Positions 10,081 to 21,805 of a stretch of DNA of 64,000 nucleotides are shown here, piece after piece. Numbering within the stretch: position 1 is the stretch's first letter; every line of letters begins with the position of its first letter. The position numbers and the translations under genes were made by a program. This DNA comes from Xanthostigma xanthostigma. Lineage: Eukaryota; Arthropoda; Insecta; Raphidioptera; Raphidiidae. The stretch covers positions 20,850,001-20,914,000 of the forward strand of contig OY754469.1 in NCBI GenBank assembly GCA_963575645.1. Reading direction: 5' to 3'. The notes beneath the pieces are model-generated. The model searched no databases. It was not told where the DNA came from and saw only the letters and a program-made list of their open reading frames with translations.

Positions 10081-10144
10081 ATTCTATAAAAATGTTGAAT
10101 AAAAATTTGTAGTGCATTAAGAGTACTTTAAATCGTTCAAAAAA

Positions 10145-10645
10145 ATGGCACAATTTGTGACTCACATTCAACCGACGTTGAATGAAGCATCGCATGGCCA
10201 TCATCCTCATATTCATCATCACAAAGATCATCATACGGAGATTCCGGGCCATCATAAGGATTCTTCGCCACATAACATACATCACAAAGATCACAAAGAT
10301 ACGTCAGGACATCACAAAGACGTGACCCATCATAAAGAGTCGGGCGGACACAAGAAAGATTCGCCGGGTCACCATAAAGACACCGGACATCATAAAGATG
10401 CAGGACATCATAAAGATACAGGACATCATAAAGATCATAAAAATGGAGATCACCATAAAGAAAAGGACAGTGGAGGTCATCACGGCAAGGACTCGCATCA
10501 CAGGGAAGGTCAGACTAAAGACACGCATCAGCAAGGGCATTTCAAGGACAAAGATGGTGAATCGTCTAATATCAAAGAGAAAACTGGAAAACCCACCCCA
10601 CCTCAACACATTGACTTGCATCCAATACACGTGGAAAACAAAATG
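10145..10645 (+). CDS. First coding exon of a histidine/lysine/aspartate-rich protein (partial gene)
   Basis: Function not recognised. The exon codes for 167 residues: a non-repetitive start (MAQFVTHIQPTLNEAS), then about 100 residues dominated by HHKD, GHHKD and similar units, then a less repetitive tail (KPTPPQHIDLHPIHVENKM). It has no signal peptide and no membrane segment, so it is probably intracellular and strongly charged; the histidine clusters could bind metal (inference). The frame reads on for 19 codons past 10645, but a consensus donor GTAAG begins at 10646 in phase 0, so this is better read as an exon. The ATG context (aaaaaATGG) is good and a TATA/initiator pair lies 70-100 bp upstream. 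The rest of the gene was not found in the window. The long open frame antisense to it is a by-product of the repeats. Confidence 0.65.
10385..10438 (+). repeat. 18-bp tandem repeat inside the exon
   Basis: Three units of GGACATCATAAAGATNNN code for GHHKDA/T and GHHKDH. More diverged units lie on both sides. The near-identity of these three at DNA level implies recent slippage, so repeat number may vary between individuals. Confidence 0.85.
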
Positions 10646-10651
10646 GTAAGT
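10646..10651 (+). promoter_or_regulatory. Splice donor
   Basis: ATG|GTAAGT matches the consensus 5' splice site and ends the exon in phase 0. Confidence 0.6.
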
Positions 10652-11169
10652 CTGTTATATATACACTTTCAAAGTTTATCTAATTGTTATATGTATTTGT
10701 GTTAACTGCTGATTTGTAAAACTCTTGAGATTAGTTTCAGTTAAATAAATAATAATTAATTAACAACTGATATAACAGTATCTAAAACACACTTGAATGT
10801 AAAATTATTTAAACGATTCATGAGAGGTTTCACAACAGACGTTATCAATAGATTAACAAACCATCTAAATTAAAATGGTACAGTGTTTTATTAACGGAAG
10901 GTTTTAAAACACATTGATAGTTAACTATAGTTTTGTTAAACTATATGTTAATATAGCTTTAGAACTACTAATTGAAATAATCCACTTTGCCAATTTTATT
11001 AATCTGTCCATATTTATTATTTCAAATATTAGCGATAATTATTGGAACCTATCTATTGACTCGACTAAATTGTTTGCACAATAAATTATTAATTTCAATT
11101 ATAGGGCAGAATTATTATAATAAGTCGTTGATATTAATAACAGAAAAATGATTAAAATTGTATTTCGTA
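10652..11169. other. AT-rich presumed intron
   Basis: No coding frame, repeat or RNA gene seen. Confidence 0.5.
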
Positions 11170-11700
11170 ATTTGGACATTTAACATTTCCAGAAACTGGC
11201 GATATAAATTTGAACTTTTTTTCTATGAACTATCCAACGATGTTTTACTCGGTGAATATACATGGAAAACATTTTTTTAATTATGAATTCTCACATATGG
11301 GGATTGGGGAGGCGTTTCAAGCGTTTTTTTTATAATTTCTTAACAATACTGTAGTATTGCGTATATGTAAGGATGTACCTATATGTAAAGACATATGAAA
11401 TTTATGAAAATCGGTTGCAAATTTTTGGAGCTATGTGACTTTGACAGGTGGACAAACTAATAGAAAAAATATTTGTGTTGATGATGTATGTGAACATTTT
11501 TTTGATCGTAATTTCCTAAGCATGGGGATAGGCTTCAAAAACATTTTTTTTTACAATTTCACAACACAGTGTTGCAAATGTCAAAGAAATTTTCGTATGA
11601 AATCGGATCTAAATCTTTCGTAAATTTTAGGAGCTACGGGGCTGTGAATGGCGGACGAACAGACAGACAGACGGAAATTATAAGGGTTTATCGCTGGCTA
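11170..11700 (+). repeat. Interspersed repeat family G, copy 1 (two related units)
   Basis: Two diverged units: a 'caagcg' plus poly-T block leading to 'ggagctatgtgactttgaca' (about 11300-11450), and again (about 11520-11700) leading to 'ggagctacggggctgtga', CGGACGAACAGACAGACAG and GACGGAAATTATAAGGG. A related copy is at 17620-17935. Likely non-autonomous element tails. Confidence 0.5.
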
Positions 11701-12195
11701 CGAAATCCAAAAAAAAATATATAACATTTTTATAAATACAAAAGTATTTAAAGTCATCATGTCCATTTTATTTTTGAACTCCCACCCTGGCATTGGTTTC
11801 CCAAGTAGGCCAGGGAATCCTTATTGTCTTAATAATTATACAAAAATGTAATTACTTGAATTGAGGAATAAATTAATTTGAATTTGATGATGGAGTGCTT
11901 TTGAAAACTCGGAATATAAACATTTAGCACTTTGTATACTTAGCTAGAGATCAATACGCCTGTGCGTTTGTTTCCCATTAGCCGAGTGAAGGGCATTTAC
12001 ATGACGCAATTTTCCATTGTCTGCATCACTTTAAAGTTCAGAGTATTTTGTACTTTCGGTATTAGTCGATAAATGAATTCAAGATGAACAAGTAATCATC
12101 TGATAACATGGAAATAATGTAAAGTTTCACTCGATTTAAAGTTCTGATAGAAAACAACAGCTGTTAAAACTAATTACATATTTTAATTTACCACT
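11701..12195. other. Non-coding AT-rich stretch
   Basis: Nothing recognisable. Confidence 0.4.
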
Positions 12196-13170
12196 AGGGC
12201 TGAGCGAGTAGAAGAATTTTCTTTGGGATTCAAGTCGTGCAAAAAAAATATAATTTGGCTTAAACCAGTAGACCTGTACTTTTCTACGTTGGACCTTGCG
12301 CCTCGCATTCTTTTGTTAACTAAGATCAGGCATTAGGGCTTAAAAATTGGTGTTACCTGAAATGTTTTAAGGGACTTTTGATATTTGACTTTTGTTTATG
12401 TTTCAAGGTGCTGAAAATGAATTTAAGGTTTACCACCTAGAATTGTTAGGTTAGTAGGCTTTATACAAGAAGAAAAGTTAAATGTCACTGCCAAAATTGA
12501 GAACCCGAAGCTACTCAGGTTCAAGCTGAATGAAAAATAATATGCTATTTTAAGTGTTTTGTTGTTAAAATTTTAAATTGGTTTTTTATTTTATTACTTT
12601 TTATAAGTTCGTTCCAAGAAGCCAGTAAACAGTATCGAAACCGTCACCCGCATGTGCAGTAGGTACAACGAAGCTGTTAGTGGCGATTTTAGAACACGTC
12701 TAGCTACTGCGCATGCGCGCGACGGTTTCGAAACCGTTTTCTGGCTGCTTGGAACTAACATTATATGTTTTATTACAATACATATAACATTACCCCACTT
12801 ACCTCAAGTCTTCAATATTTAATCATTTTATATTGTGTTATTTTCTGTAAAAAATTCTTATCAAAATCAGTTCATCCATTAAAAAGTTACGATAATAAAA
12901 ACACATGACATTCTTCTTTATTTTTGTTTAGTACCCTCAAGGGACGTGTAAACATTCAGAATCGCTTACGACAACTATAGAATATTAGATTTTTCTCCTG
13001 CAATACACCTTGATTCGAAACAGTTTCAGTCAATTCGGCATATTTGCCGATCTCATTTTTGCTGATCGTGAGCCAACAAAAACATAGTTCCTTTGTTTTT
13101 CGTGTGTAGGCAAATTCTATTCTAATCGAGGAATAGTATACTCAGTTTTTCGAGCTCTCGCACATCCCTT
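12196..13170. mobile_element. Possible hAT-like non-autonomous element with nested MITE
   Basis: The left end TAGGGCTGAGCGAG and the complement of the right end (AAGGGATGTGCGAG) are similar short inverted termini of hAT style. No matching 8-bp target duplication was seen. A separate MITE (12605-12760) sits inside. The limits are tentative. Confidence 0.3.
12605..12760. mobile_element. MITE family C, copy 1
   Basis: Foldback of about 156 bp whose arms read AAGTTCGTTCCAAG... and ...CTTGGAACTAAC, with GTTTCGAAACCG inside. The same family recurs at 27687-27845 and 55965-56113. An NRF-1-like TGCGCATGCGCG lies in one arm. Confidence 0.8.
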
Positions 13171-13286
13171 AATTTATAATAATTGAAATTTCGATTAAAA
13201 TAAGTTGTTTTAGCAGGTAGTTTATTGTAAACAATTGTTTTTGATTAAATCGACGTAAATATATTATCTATAATTTAATTAAAAAT

Positions 13287-13433
13287 GAAATACTGTTCGT
13301 TCCTAAGCGCATCACTTGAGAACGACTGGACCGATTAGGGTGATTTTTTTTAATATTCGTGATTATATTATGAAAAAACTCTGTAAATACGTTAATCTAT
13401 AAATTCGGGCGAAGCCGGATCGGACCGCTAGTT
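13287..13433 (+). repeat. Helitron-like fragment, CTAG end
   Basis: Ends 'gcgaagccggatcggaccgctag', close to the ends of copies at 34785-35198, 41265-41663 and 50208-51115. Preceded by 'gaacgactggaccgattag', the usual interior phrase of these repeats. Confidence 0.5.
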
Positions 13434-13639
13434 AGTAAATAATTTTTGAACGTTATTTAAAAAAATATGTGATGAATAATAAAAGATGGTGGAAGTAAAG
13501 GGTGTTATTTAAATAGTTTTCTATTGATTAATTAGTCGTGACAACTATAGTAAAGTACCAAAATAGTAGCAACATTGTAGTACGTTTCGCTTAATAGAGC
13601 GGCAAAGCAATGAAACAATATAAAGCATAACCGTCTTAA

Positions 13640-14637
13640 CCCGGCGTGAATGAGGTGAGAAATTGTTACACCAGCAATGAGGCGGGTAGGAGATACCCGA
13701 AACTTCGATCACGAATTTTAACACTTTATTGTGTATTTATTATTTTTTTTTACTTGGGATATTAATGGAAGTATCCATTGAACAAGATGAGTAAATAAAG
13801 TACTATATTAGAGACTGAAAAACGTTTTTTTTTATTGAAATAACATTTTGGATATATTTTCTTTGAAAAAAATATATGTTTTGGTAGTTTAACATTTTTT
13901 CCTATAAAATTCTAACAAAATTCCAACTTCTTTGGTTAATTGACATGAATATAGTATCTTCTAATTATAAAAATAGAAAAATTAAATAAAATGTCTTATA
14001 AGGTCAAGTAGCACAGTACCAAAAGTTAACCTATAAATCAGCACAATCTCTGCACATAAAAATCGCGTGCTCCATACATATTGGCTTCTCACATATCCAT
14101 TTTGTACCATTTTTGGATGTGTAAAAAACCCCACGTACCTCAGATGACTGACTAAGAGCCCCCGATGCAGATTCCGGCTCTTCCGAATAATCCAAAATAC
14201 ACTCCTGCTCCGAATCACTCTCTTCACTTCTTTGAGAAACGTTGTCGATCTCTTCTTCGCTTTCGGAATCACAAGAACTAGCACTTGAACAGTTTTCTAA
14301 TAATTCTTGTATCCGACGTTCATTTTCTTCATAAGACATCGTAAGAAATCCAAAAATAATTAAAAAAACACTGTCAATAATCGTAAATCGCAAACTTAGT
14401 GTCAACTCAAAATTGTAACACAGACCACGAGGTTGGGTATGTCGTACCCAAGTCACTTTTACGCACGTGTATCTCCTGCTGATGCTGGCGAAACACTAAA
14501 CTAAACACTGCATCTAGCCCCCTTCACCATTACCTCCAGCTACTGTGATATTTACCTACGCATGATAACAACAACATTAAATAATCGGCATTTAAAAACT
14601 TCTCGGGTATGAAATACCCGACCTCATTCACGCCGGG
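13640..14637 (-). mobile_element. Internally deleted piggyBac element
   Basis: 998 bp bounded by a 17-bp perfect inverted repeat CCCGGCGTGAATGAGGT and flanked on both sides by TTAA (13636-13639 and 14638-14641), the hallmark target of piggyBac. Just inside the ends are small palindromes with GGGTA/TACCC. It codes on the minus strand for the start and the very end of a piggyBac-type transposase with the catalytic core missing, so it depends on a transposase from elsewhere. Confidence 0.92.
14031..14339 (-). pseudogene. piggyBac transposase remnant: acidic N-terminus joined to C-terminal cysteine finger
   Basis: 102-aa open frame from the ATG at 14337-14339; an upstream in-frame ATG would add 39 hydrophobic residues that do not resemble the family. 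It begins MSYEENERRIQELLEN, has a Glu/Ser/Asp-rich region as in piggyBac N-termini, then FYTSKNGTKW, which in full-length transposases opens the dimerisation and catalytic region. It then passes directly to CEKPICMEHAIFMCRDC, the pattern of the C-terminal cysteine-rich domain. The DDD catalytic core (about 400 residues in the family) is absent. The frame itself has no stop or shift, so a small protein could be made. Whether it can bind the element ends and act as a repressor is speculation. Confidence 0.8.
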
Positions 14638-14641
14638 TTAA

Positions 14642-15778
14642 AATGAAAACTACGTCGCTTACATTATACATCGTGAAACATACTCCTTAAACTTTGAATA
14701 AGGTGTTGGTCCCTTTATCCCATGTTTGTTTTATCCTTATTTTTATTTTTATTGTGTCTGGCACATGGGATTATATCCTTGAAGCCAAGGGGGGCTTTAA
14801 AAAAAAAAAACTTTGAATTTATAGTACAGCGTTTAAGGGTGTATGAATAAAAATTTTGAATGTAAACTTGCAATTTTATTTTCGACGAAATTTGAAAAAC
14901 TGTTTCGGATAAAACTTACGTATTTTGATTCAAGAAATTCGAATCTGCAATAAAATATAAGGGTTTCTATTTAACTTTTTTAAGTTAACCCCCTCCATCC
15001 CTCCGTTGATAGGAGGGGTTTCCAAATTTGGTACTATTCTAAAGCTTTTAAAAAAATATTAGACACTTATTTTTTCTTTTCCCCTTTATCGTTGAACTTT
15101 CATAATTTTTACGGTGGTAACTGCCGCTTACTTTTGACAACTAAGCTATGAAACTGGAAGATTTAATTACAGTTCAAATAAGACGCTGTTACAATATCTT
15201 TTACGTTAGTTATTACTAATACGTACTATTGTCGTCTAATAAACTGTATGGAAATAGAAGTGTTGGTACAATTTGACGTTGTTGCTATTATCTTATAATA
15301 TGCGGTAATGGACATATATTTTTGTCTATGACTGTATTTCTTATAAAACCTCAACACAATTTTATCATTTCCATTAAAACGTCACAAAGATTTAAGGAAA
15401 TGTTTGACATCTTACACTGTTTTTTTGTCGCTGGAAATGATTTGTGTCAATCATTTTATATTATATATCCTAAATGCAGGTATCTATTTATTATCTGCTA
15501 AACTTTATAAAGTTCAATTAAATCTTTTAGGCAGATCTTTTTAGCGTAACCTCTTTAAAATGCAGTTCTATTTAACATATTTTAAAATATGTACTTAAAT
15601 ATACTTCGGCAATTCTTCAGCCATTCGAAGAACGATCAGCAACCAAATGTTTTAGAAATTATTTAATCGGCCGATTAACAGTTGGTAAGCGCAAGTTCTT
15701 TCAAACGCTTGGTAGTCACTCATGTAACTAAACAGTCGGCCGACTAAAAACTGTCTGTCAGCGCCAATCTCAATCTTC
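14642..15778. other. Non-coding AT-rich stretch
   Basis: No coding frame. A 'tttatttttatttttattgtgtctggcacatgggattatatcc' block at 14735-14780 followed by an A-run at about 14800 looks like an old retroposon end. Otherwise nothing recognised. Confidence 0.4.
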
Positions 15779-16310
15779 TGTATATAGGTATAAAAGGAAA
15801 CCGCGTGTTGATGGTCTGATTGACTGATCTATTAACGCACAGCTCAAACCACTCGACTGTTTGAGCTGAAATTTGGCACACGTAGGTATAGTTATTATGA
15901 CGTGGGGATCTGCTTAGAACAGATTTTTAAAAATTCAACCCCTACAAGGGCGTAACGGGGGTTCAAAATTTGCATAAAGAAATCATATAAGATAGATGTA
16001 TCAATTCCAAAATGTGCAGGATCATTCCTGTCAACAAATAAAATAAACACTTGTTTCGTGCTTTTTCAAAAACAATCCGTTCAGAGGGCGAAAAGAGGTA
16101 AATAGTCTATAAATCAGCAGATAGGTGTCATTTTCAAGGTTTGTCGGGACGTTGATCACGTGAATGTCATCAATTTTGAAATTTATTACACTTAAACAAC
16201 AAAAAATTCTAAAAAGTCATAATCTGTATATATAAAAGGAAACCATGACTGACTGACTGATCTATCAACATCAAACTTGGCGCGAGCAAAGCCGCGGGCA
16301 GAAGCTGGTA
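15779..16310 (-). repeat. Interspersed repeat family A, copies 2 and 3
   Basis: Reverse complement of the 8422-8920 repeat, starting GTATATAGGTATAAAAGGAAA. A second head at 16222 joins almost directly to the other end (GCAAAGCCGCGGGCAGAAG), giving an 87-bp internally deleted copy at about 16222-16308 beside the longer one. Confidence 0.75.
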
Positions 16311-17619
16311 GTCTATAAAGTAAATATAGATAATTTAAAATAAATAAAACCCATCTAACAGAAAATTTATATATTTTACCTTTGTGTTATAAAAAGACCG
16401 CATTCCATTTTGTTAAAAAATCCATCGTTGTATAAACGCAAATGAGAATTACTTCGTTAAAAAGTGTTTTACTTTCATCACAAATAACACGTTTTGCTTA
16501 ATGTAAACCACTAAAATGAACCCTTGTTGACGTTAAACAATTTATTACTTTGAAACAGATGAATACATAAATAAACGGATGCAACTGCTTCATAAATATG
16601 AATTTATTTCTGTGTGTACCTAATAATCCGGAAATTAAAAAAATATAACAGGAGGGAAAAAATAAGGGCACATTAGCAATTGGGATCTGATAAAATGAAA
16701 ATATTTAAAAAATAACGTAAGTTTTAAAAATGATTATCTATATTTTAAATACATTTGAAGTAGTACAAACGAAAATGTTTTCTATTATTTGATATGTAAT
16801 TTTTTCATTATTTGTTTTCAAAATTTATATTTTGAAACAAGAATATCAATTTATTTTTTGATATTCTCCTTAAGATAAAAATAAATTAACATTTTCTAGT
16901 GTATCCACTTCTACTTTTAAATGAATTAGTATAATTTAACTAATAAGAAAATTTGAATATAAATGTCAGATTTCTGTAGAAGTAATTACGTTCAAAGGTG
17001 GGCACAGTTGAATGTTGCTGCTCTTTCAATCAAAAACTTCTGCAGAAATACCATTCATAAAATATGCTCACTGTACAGTGACGTAGTAAGTAGTTAATCT
17101 CCAGTATCTAGTCGCTTAATGACTAAAATACAAAAACAGGGCAAGCACTCATATGATAGGGTTCCGTACAGTGTTCGTATTTATGAGCTAATTATTATTG
17201 GTCGCACTCGTTGCTTGACAAATATTACACCCTACCCTAGAATTGCGTCATTGCAATAAGTTGATACTGTTTTGTAGATTCATTATTAATTAAAAAGACG
17301 TCGAGTAGCACTGAGCTATAATTTGCACTATTAAAATCACTTTGGGGTCTTCCAAGAACCAAGTACATCTAAGAAATATTAACATACATACTAGTCACGT
17401 TAGACGTTTTTTTTTTAATTTCGATATAGCCGTGGTTCTTGTCTTTGCTATATTATAATAGAAACATGACAGTCATGTAAAAAAGACTGTAAGCCGTAAG
17501 GAAAGATTAACTGAACTTCCTACTACTTGTTTAAAATAATTTCCGTTGAAAGTATTTGGAAAGTGCTATTTTCTTGATTGATTTTTGAATCCCATGGTTG
17601 TAAAGCTAGAGTAAGGACG
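16311..17619. other. Non-coding AT-rich stretch
   Basis: No coding frame, RNA gene or repeat with a second copy recognised. Confidence 0.4.
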
Positions 17620-17935
17620 CACATTATAAACGAGCTTTTTCTTGAAATATATTCACCTAAGAAGAATTAGAACTATTACTGCATTTTTAAAAAACCTGTT
17701 CAACGGTAATCCATGCAATGGCGGAAAATACAAATTTTCATCTCTAAATTCTATGTATGGAAAGCTACCCCTAAACTATTTTTTTGTAATTTCATTACAC
17801 AATTGTATAGTGGTTCACAAAACGCACCTGTCTGTAAAATTTCATCTGAATCGATGGAAATATGGCGGAGTTATAAGGCTGTGAAGCCTGTGACATACGC
17901 ACGACGAAATTATAAGAGTTTCGTTTTTTTCCATT
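17620..17935 (+). repeat. Interspersed repeat family G, copy 2
   Basis: Shares with 11500-11700 the order poly-T, 'acaatttcaNNacaca', 'aaatttcatNtgaatcg', 'ggagttataaggctgtgaag' and 'gaaattataagagttt'. The short frames here are part of the repeat. Confidence 0.45.
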
Positions 17936-18482
17936 TGGCATGGAGAACGAATACGGCTAACAAGTATTCAAAACAAGTTTACAATATACAAAGTAATCGG
18001 AAAGTCTCTTAAAATTCAAGTAACTATATTTTTTGTTAATTAAATTGGGTAAATATATCAAAAAATAATATGTGAATCATATTAAATTGCCAAATAAAAA
18101 CTTTGAAGGAACCTATGAATCAAACTTTAAAAAATCGCACTGTTTTAATTTAGTCAATATTCTAGTAATTGTATTTTCTTAAACATGCTAAAATTGTGCT
18201 CTCAAAAGTTATAGATATTATTACAATATAATATTATATTAATCAAAAATTTCGAAACTTGTATGCACGTTTAGCAACTTGAAAAAGTTGATAATAATTA
18301 CTAGTTAATTATTTATTATCCGTGAGGTATGGAACATTTCTGCAACATCTTGATACAATTCTCAAATAGTTTTGTTTCAGAAATAGTTACATCTTTTTTC
18401 TATACATCATCAGTGTTTCGATTGAACGTGAGGCCTATATTGACGCAGTACTGTAATAATTAGAGTTGTTAACTTTCCAGAC
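17936..18482. other. Non-coding AT-rich stretch
   Basis: Nothing recognised. Confidence 0.4.
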
Positions 18483-18583
18483 AATGAGAGAGATTGGCCG
18501 CACACACGTTCTATCTCTCTCATTATGTGTGACTACTTTCAGCACATTCAGACGATGTGGGCGGCTTTGTCCAGGTATATAAG
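18483..18583 (+). promoter_or_regulatory. GA-rich inverted repeat plus TATA-like box
   Basis: AATGAGAGAGAT and its exact complement ATCTCTCTCATT are separated by 18 bases (18483-18524), giving paired GAGA-factor-like sites. TATATAAG follows at 18576-18583. The nearest TCAGT is 39 bases downstream, too far for a standard start, so promoter function is uncertain. Confidence 0.3.
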
Positions 18584-18623
18584 CCTATACTATTCCTCAA
18601 AAATGTAAAAAATCAGTCAGTAC

Positions 18624-18836
18624 AGCCATGGTTTCCTAAGATATCGTAATATAGCAGTCGGAATTTGATGGTGAATGACATAACAAAACGCGTGTGCATA
18701 GAAGTAAATTGATGCCGTTCCTTTACGTTACGGCGCGGCGATGTCACCGCTACCAAGAAAACTACATCCATTTGCTTCTATGCACACGTCATATCACGAC
18801 CACTACGTGCGGTATCGATATTTTTAGAAACTCAGG
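18624..18836. mobile_element. MITE family D, copy 1
   Basis: Imperfect foldback from GCCATGGTTTCCTAAG to TAGAAACTCAGG, with arms containing CGTGTGCATAGAAG and its complement. Homologous to 40452-40678. Confidence 0.7.
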
Positions 18837-18888
18837 ATTTATCCATTATTGTTAGTAGTAGTTTTGTTCCAAAAATATGAATTGAAGG

Positions 18889-19102
18889 AGATTTTTTCAT
18901 TTGGTTGAGATTGAACAATAAGCTTTACCAGAGTATCGCTTGTGGCCAACGTTTAAAAAATTATTATATTTTCATCCTCAAGGCCAGGATGCAAGTTGAG
19001 ATGGTAATGAAAATATAATTTTCGAAACGTTGGCCACAAGCGATACTCTGTTAAAGCTTATTTTTTAATTGGTCCTCAACCAAATTAAATCTCCTTCAAT
19101 TG
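18889..19102. mobile_element. Foldback element
   Basis: Arms of about 90 bp start AATTGAAGGAGATTT and end AAATCTCCTTCAATT, with an internal block CGCTTGTGGCCAACG on one arm and its complement on the other. A block like this (AACGTTTCGAAAATTATATT) recurs near 59200. Confidence 0.8.
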
Positions 19103-19116
19103 ATCCAATTATCTGT

Positions 19117-19262
19117 CTACCAAGGTTAGTAGAAATTCTACTGAGTAAGCCACCTTGATTATAAAGAAAAAGTTTTCGAAAGATGTAAACACCTTTGATT
19201 TCACCATTAAAAAAAATATCGATCTACCAGTTTTAGTAGAAATTCTACTCAGTAGGCAACCC
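19117..19262 (+). repeat. Direct repeat carrying AGTAGAAATTCTACT palindromes
   Basis: The 15-bp palindrome occurs at 19128-19142 and 19235-19249 with matching flanks (GTCTACC/ATCTACC before, GAGTAAGCC/CAGTAGGCA after), a local duplication of about 107 bp period. Confidence 0.7.
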
Positions 19263-20226
19263 TGAATACAGTCCATCCTTGAAAGACCGTTGGAAAGACC
19301 AGTGAATGTTTTATTGACGGGATGTATCAATATTTTCCTTAACCGGCTCCGCTACTGCTCTCGGATATACGTGACTCATGCTGACTGAAGTAACCGTCAT
19401 ATACAACTTTGCTTCACGGACATAAATCCTGATAACGTCACGAAGGCGAAAAAAATTACTTCAATTCGTTTTATATATGTGTGTATAGCGCATGCATCGC
19501 GGCACTGGTCGCTCAAGTTGTGTAGCTGTACGAGAATTTGTAAACATGTACTTAGTGTTCGATGATTCTGATTGGTTGATAAAGAAAATGATCAACGCAA
19601 CACGCTTGTAACGATTCATTTGAAATAGAAGATGAAAAATACGAAATGATTCCTTATTTCAAATGCAAAATATAAAATGGTTTTCAAAAGTGCACTTGAA
19701 CTAGAAAATTCAAAATAGCTACATATTTTTAAAATAAAATGCTTCATTTGTTGTTCATTTCTATTGTTAGCTGTAAAGCTAATCTTGAGTTAATACAGAC
19801 TTTATATATGGGAATGTTGTTTAAATTTGAATAGAAATACTAAAAAGCGATTTTTTTTTGTCAAATACTATATAAAGGAAAAATAAATGTAATCGACCTC
19901 TCATAAAATTAGTTTTATATGTTTAAATCAGGTAAGTATGCTCTTTTCTGTTTTTTGAATCATTTATCATGTATTCGGAAGTTTGCCACGTCGTTTTATT
20001 GTACAGCCTTTATAGTAAGTCACGAAAGGAATGAATCAATAAACTCAACTGAAAGCACTAAAAACTTTCATGAATATATTGTCCAAGAACGAAGTAATTA
20101 ATACTGAACCCAATTTTTAAGTGAGGTCAAAACAAGAGCTATATATTTCTGGACGCTTGTTGGTTGCTTCACTTCTACAACTTAATTATACTACAATCTA
20201 GGTAGTTCGCAAAATAGATAATCACA
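19263..20226. other. Non-coding stretch
   Basis: No supported coding frame. A moderately GC-richer part lies at 19330-19560 and AT-rich DNA follows. Confidence 0.4.
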
Positions 20227-20711
20227 AACTTCAGGAGCAAAGGATCCCGCACAAACCTTATGGGATTTAGTTCTCGGTTGAATTGATCGAAAATTGTTTT
20301 ATTTTATAGGTTAAAGGTCACTAAGAAAAAGTGTCCATGGGCGCATAGCTAAAAAACCACTAGATTTTTAGCTACAGATATGTTTAGCGAGATTTTAGAA
20401 ATAGAAAAATAGTCGAACACTAGGTAATGTTGAAAGGTGCCACCCTGTATAAAAAAATAGTGTCATATTCGGATTCAGCGTACTCGAAAACATATTTATA
20501 GAGCTTAGGATTTTTTAAGATTGTGATTTCAATGGGTATCCCTATATCTAAAATCTAGCTAAACCTATCTGTAGCTAAAAATCTATTGGTTTTTAGGCTA
20601 TGCGCCCATGGACACTTTTTTAGTAACCTTTAAAATAAAACTATTTTCGAACAATTTAACCGAGAACCAAATCCTATAAGCTTTGTGCGGGGTCCTTTCG
20701 CTTCAAAAGTT
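20227..20711. mobile_element. Foldback element with about 170-bp arms
   Basis: The left arm starts AACTTCAGGAGCAAAGGATC and the right arm ends in the complementary 'ctttcgcttcaaaagtt'. Conserved interior words include GTGTCCATGGGCGCATAGC and its complement. The arms differ at perhaps one base in ten, so it is older than the foldback at 22902. Confidence 0.85.
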
Positions 20712-21805
20712 GAAAAGCAGTTTTGTCAAATATGGCATTTCAGGAATAATTATTTTAATTACTATGTTACTGTTATAATTTAAGTATCTTTTTTTATTCA
20801 ATTAATATAAATTTTATCATATCTGACAGCGTACAATTTATACGGAATACTTTCTTACGAGAAGTTTAACAGAAAAATGCAATCTCTTTGCAACTCATTT
20901 TCTCGAGTGAAATACGCGTTGAAACATTTAATATATGCAGTATAATTAAATTATGACATGTATGTATGACAAATCGCGAAAGTTACAAGTTAGTAAGCAA
21001 TTTTATTTAATTAACATTTTGACCACAAATTGAGTCTCTTTAAGGTTTCTAAATATAATAATTTGATATTGTTGCAAAGCTGTGGTATTGTGGTCATTTT
21101 ACTTACTATCTTTGTCTATATTATATTATGTTTGTCTATATAATGATTTTAAAGAATGAAAAATATTTGTAGATACTTTTCTAAATCTATACTAATAATA
21201 TACAGATTTAGAAATTCTAAAATGTCAAAACTTTAGCTGCATAAATGTTCTAAGCACGACACAATCTGCTGAGCCTGCATGATCTGCAGGGTAGTCGAAG
21301 GAGATAACTCTTAATACGACCTCAGGCTAAGCTCGCTCTGTCACGTGTGCCTGCAGTTTCAAAGTAAATTCATGATAAATCAGCCCAATCGTCGTACATC
21401 CTATACCCAACTTTAGATCGTATGAACGCCTGATTCAAGCGTTCGACAAGAAAACAATTATAATATGTATTAATTAATTGGCTCAATAAAGTACTTGCAT
21501 GGAAATTTTTGCGCATTTTATTATGGACTTAACGCAAATATATTTATATCAATTTGAACAGAAACTTTGTTATGGCATGTTTGTTTCCATCGAAGAATCT
21601 CGCTAGAGATTCTTTTCTGTGCTAAATGCCAACGAATCTCTAGCGTATTCTTATACATTGATTTTGCCTTTGTCCCATATAACGCCGTGTATATGAAGCA
21701 AGTTTCCAAGTTTTATAGTTCTGTGACCACGTGACTTTCATAGGACCGATTTTTCGTATCACCCATATATACTTCTGTACCACAATAACAGCTTATATTG
21801 TGAGA
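20712..21805. other. Non-coding stretch
   Basis: AT-rich. Between about 21230 and 21430 a GC-richer block (CTGAGCCTGCATGATCTGC) has the look of an interspersed repeat. A small inverted repeat with AATCTCTAGCG lies near 21595-21650. No coding frame supported. Confidence 0.4.

Noticed and set aside
10304..10630. Long open frame antisense to the histidine-rich exon
   Set aside because: It is the complement of the CAT/AAA-rich repeats, giving only Met/Phe/Ile/Val-rich sequence with no domain.
14031..14456. Longer version of the piggyBac-derived frame from an ATG at 14454-14456
   Set aside because: The extra 39 residues are hydrophobic and unlike the family; the ATG at 14339 gives a typical piggyBac N-terminus.
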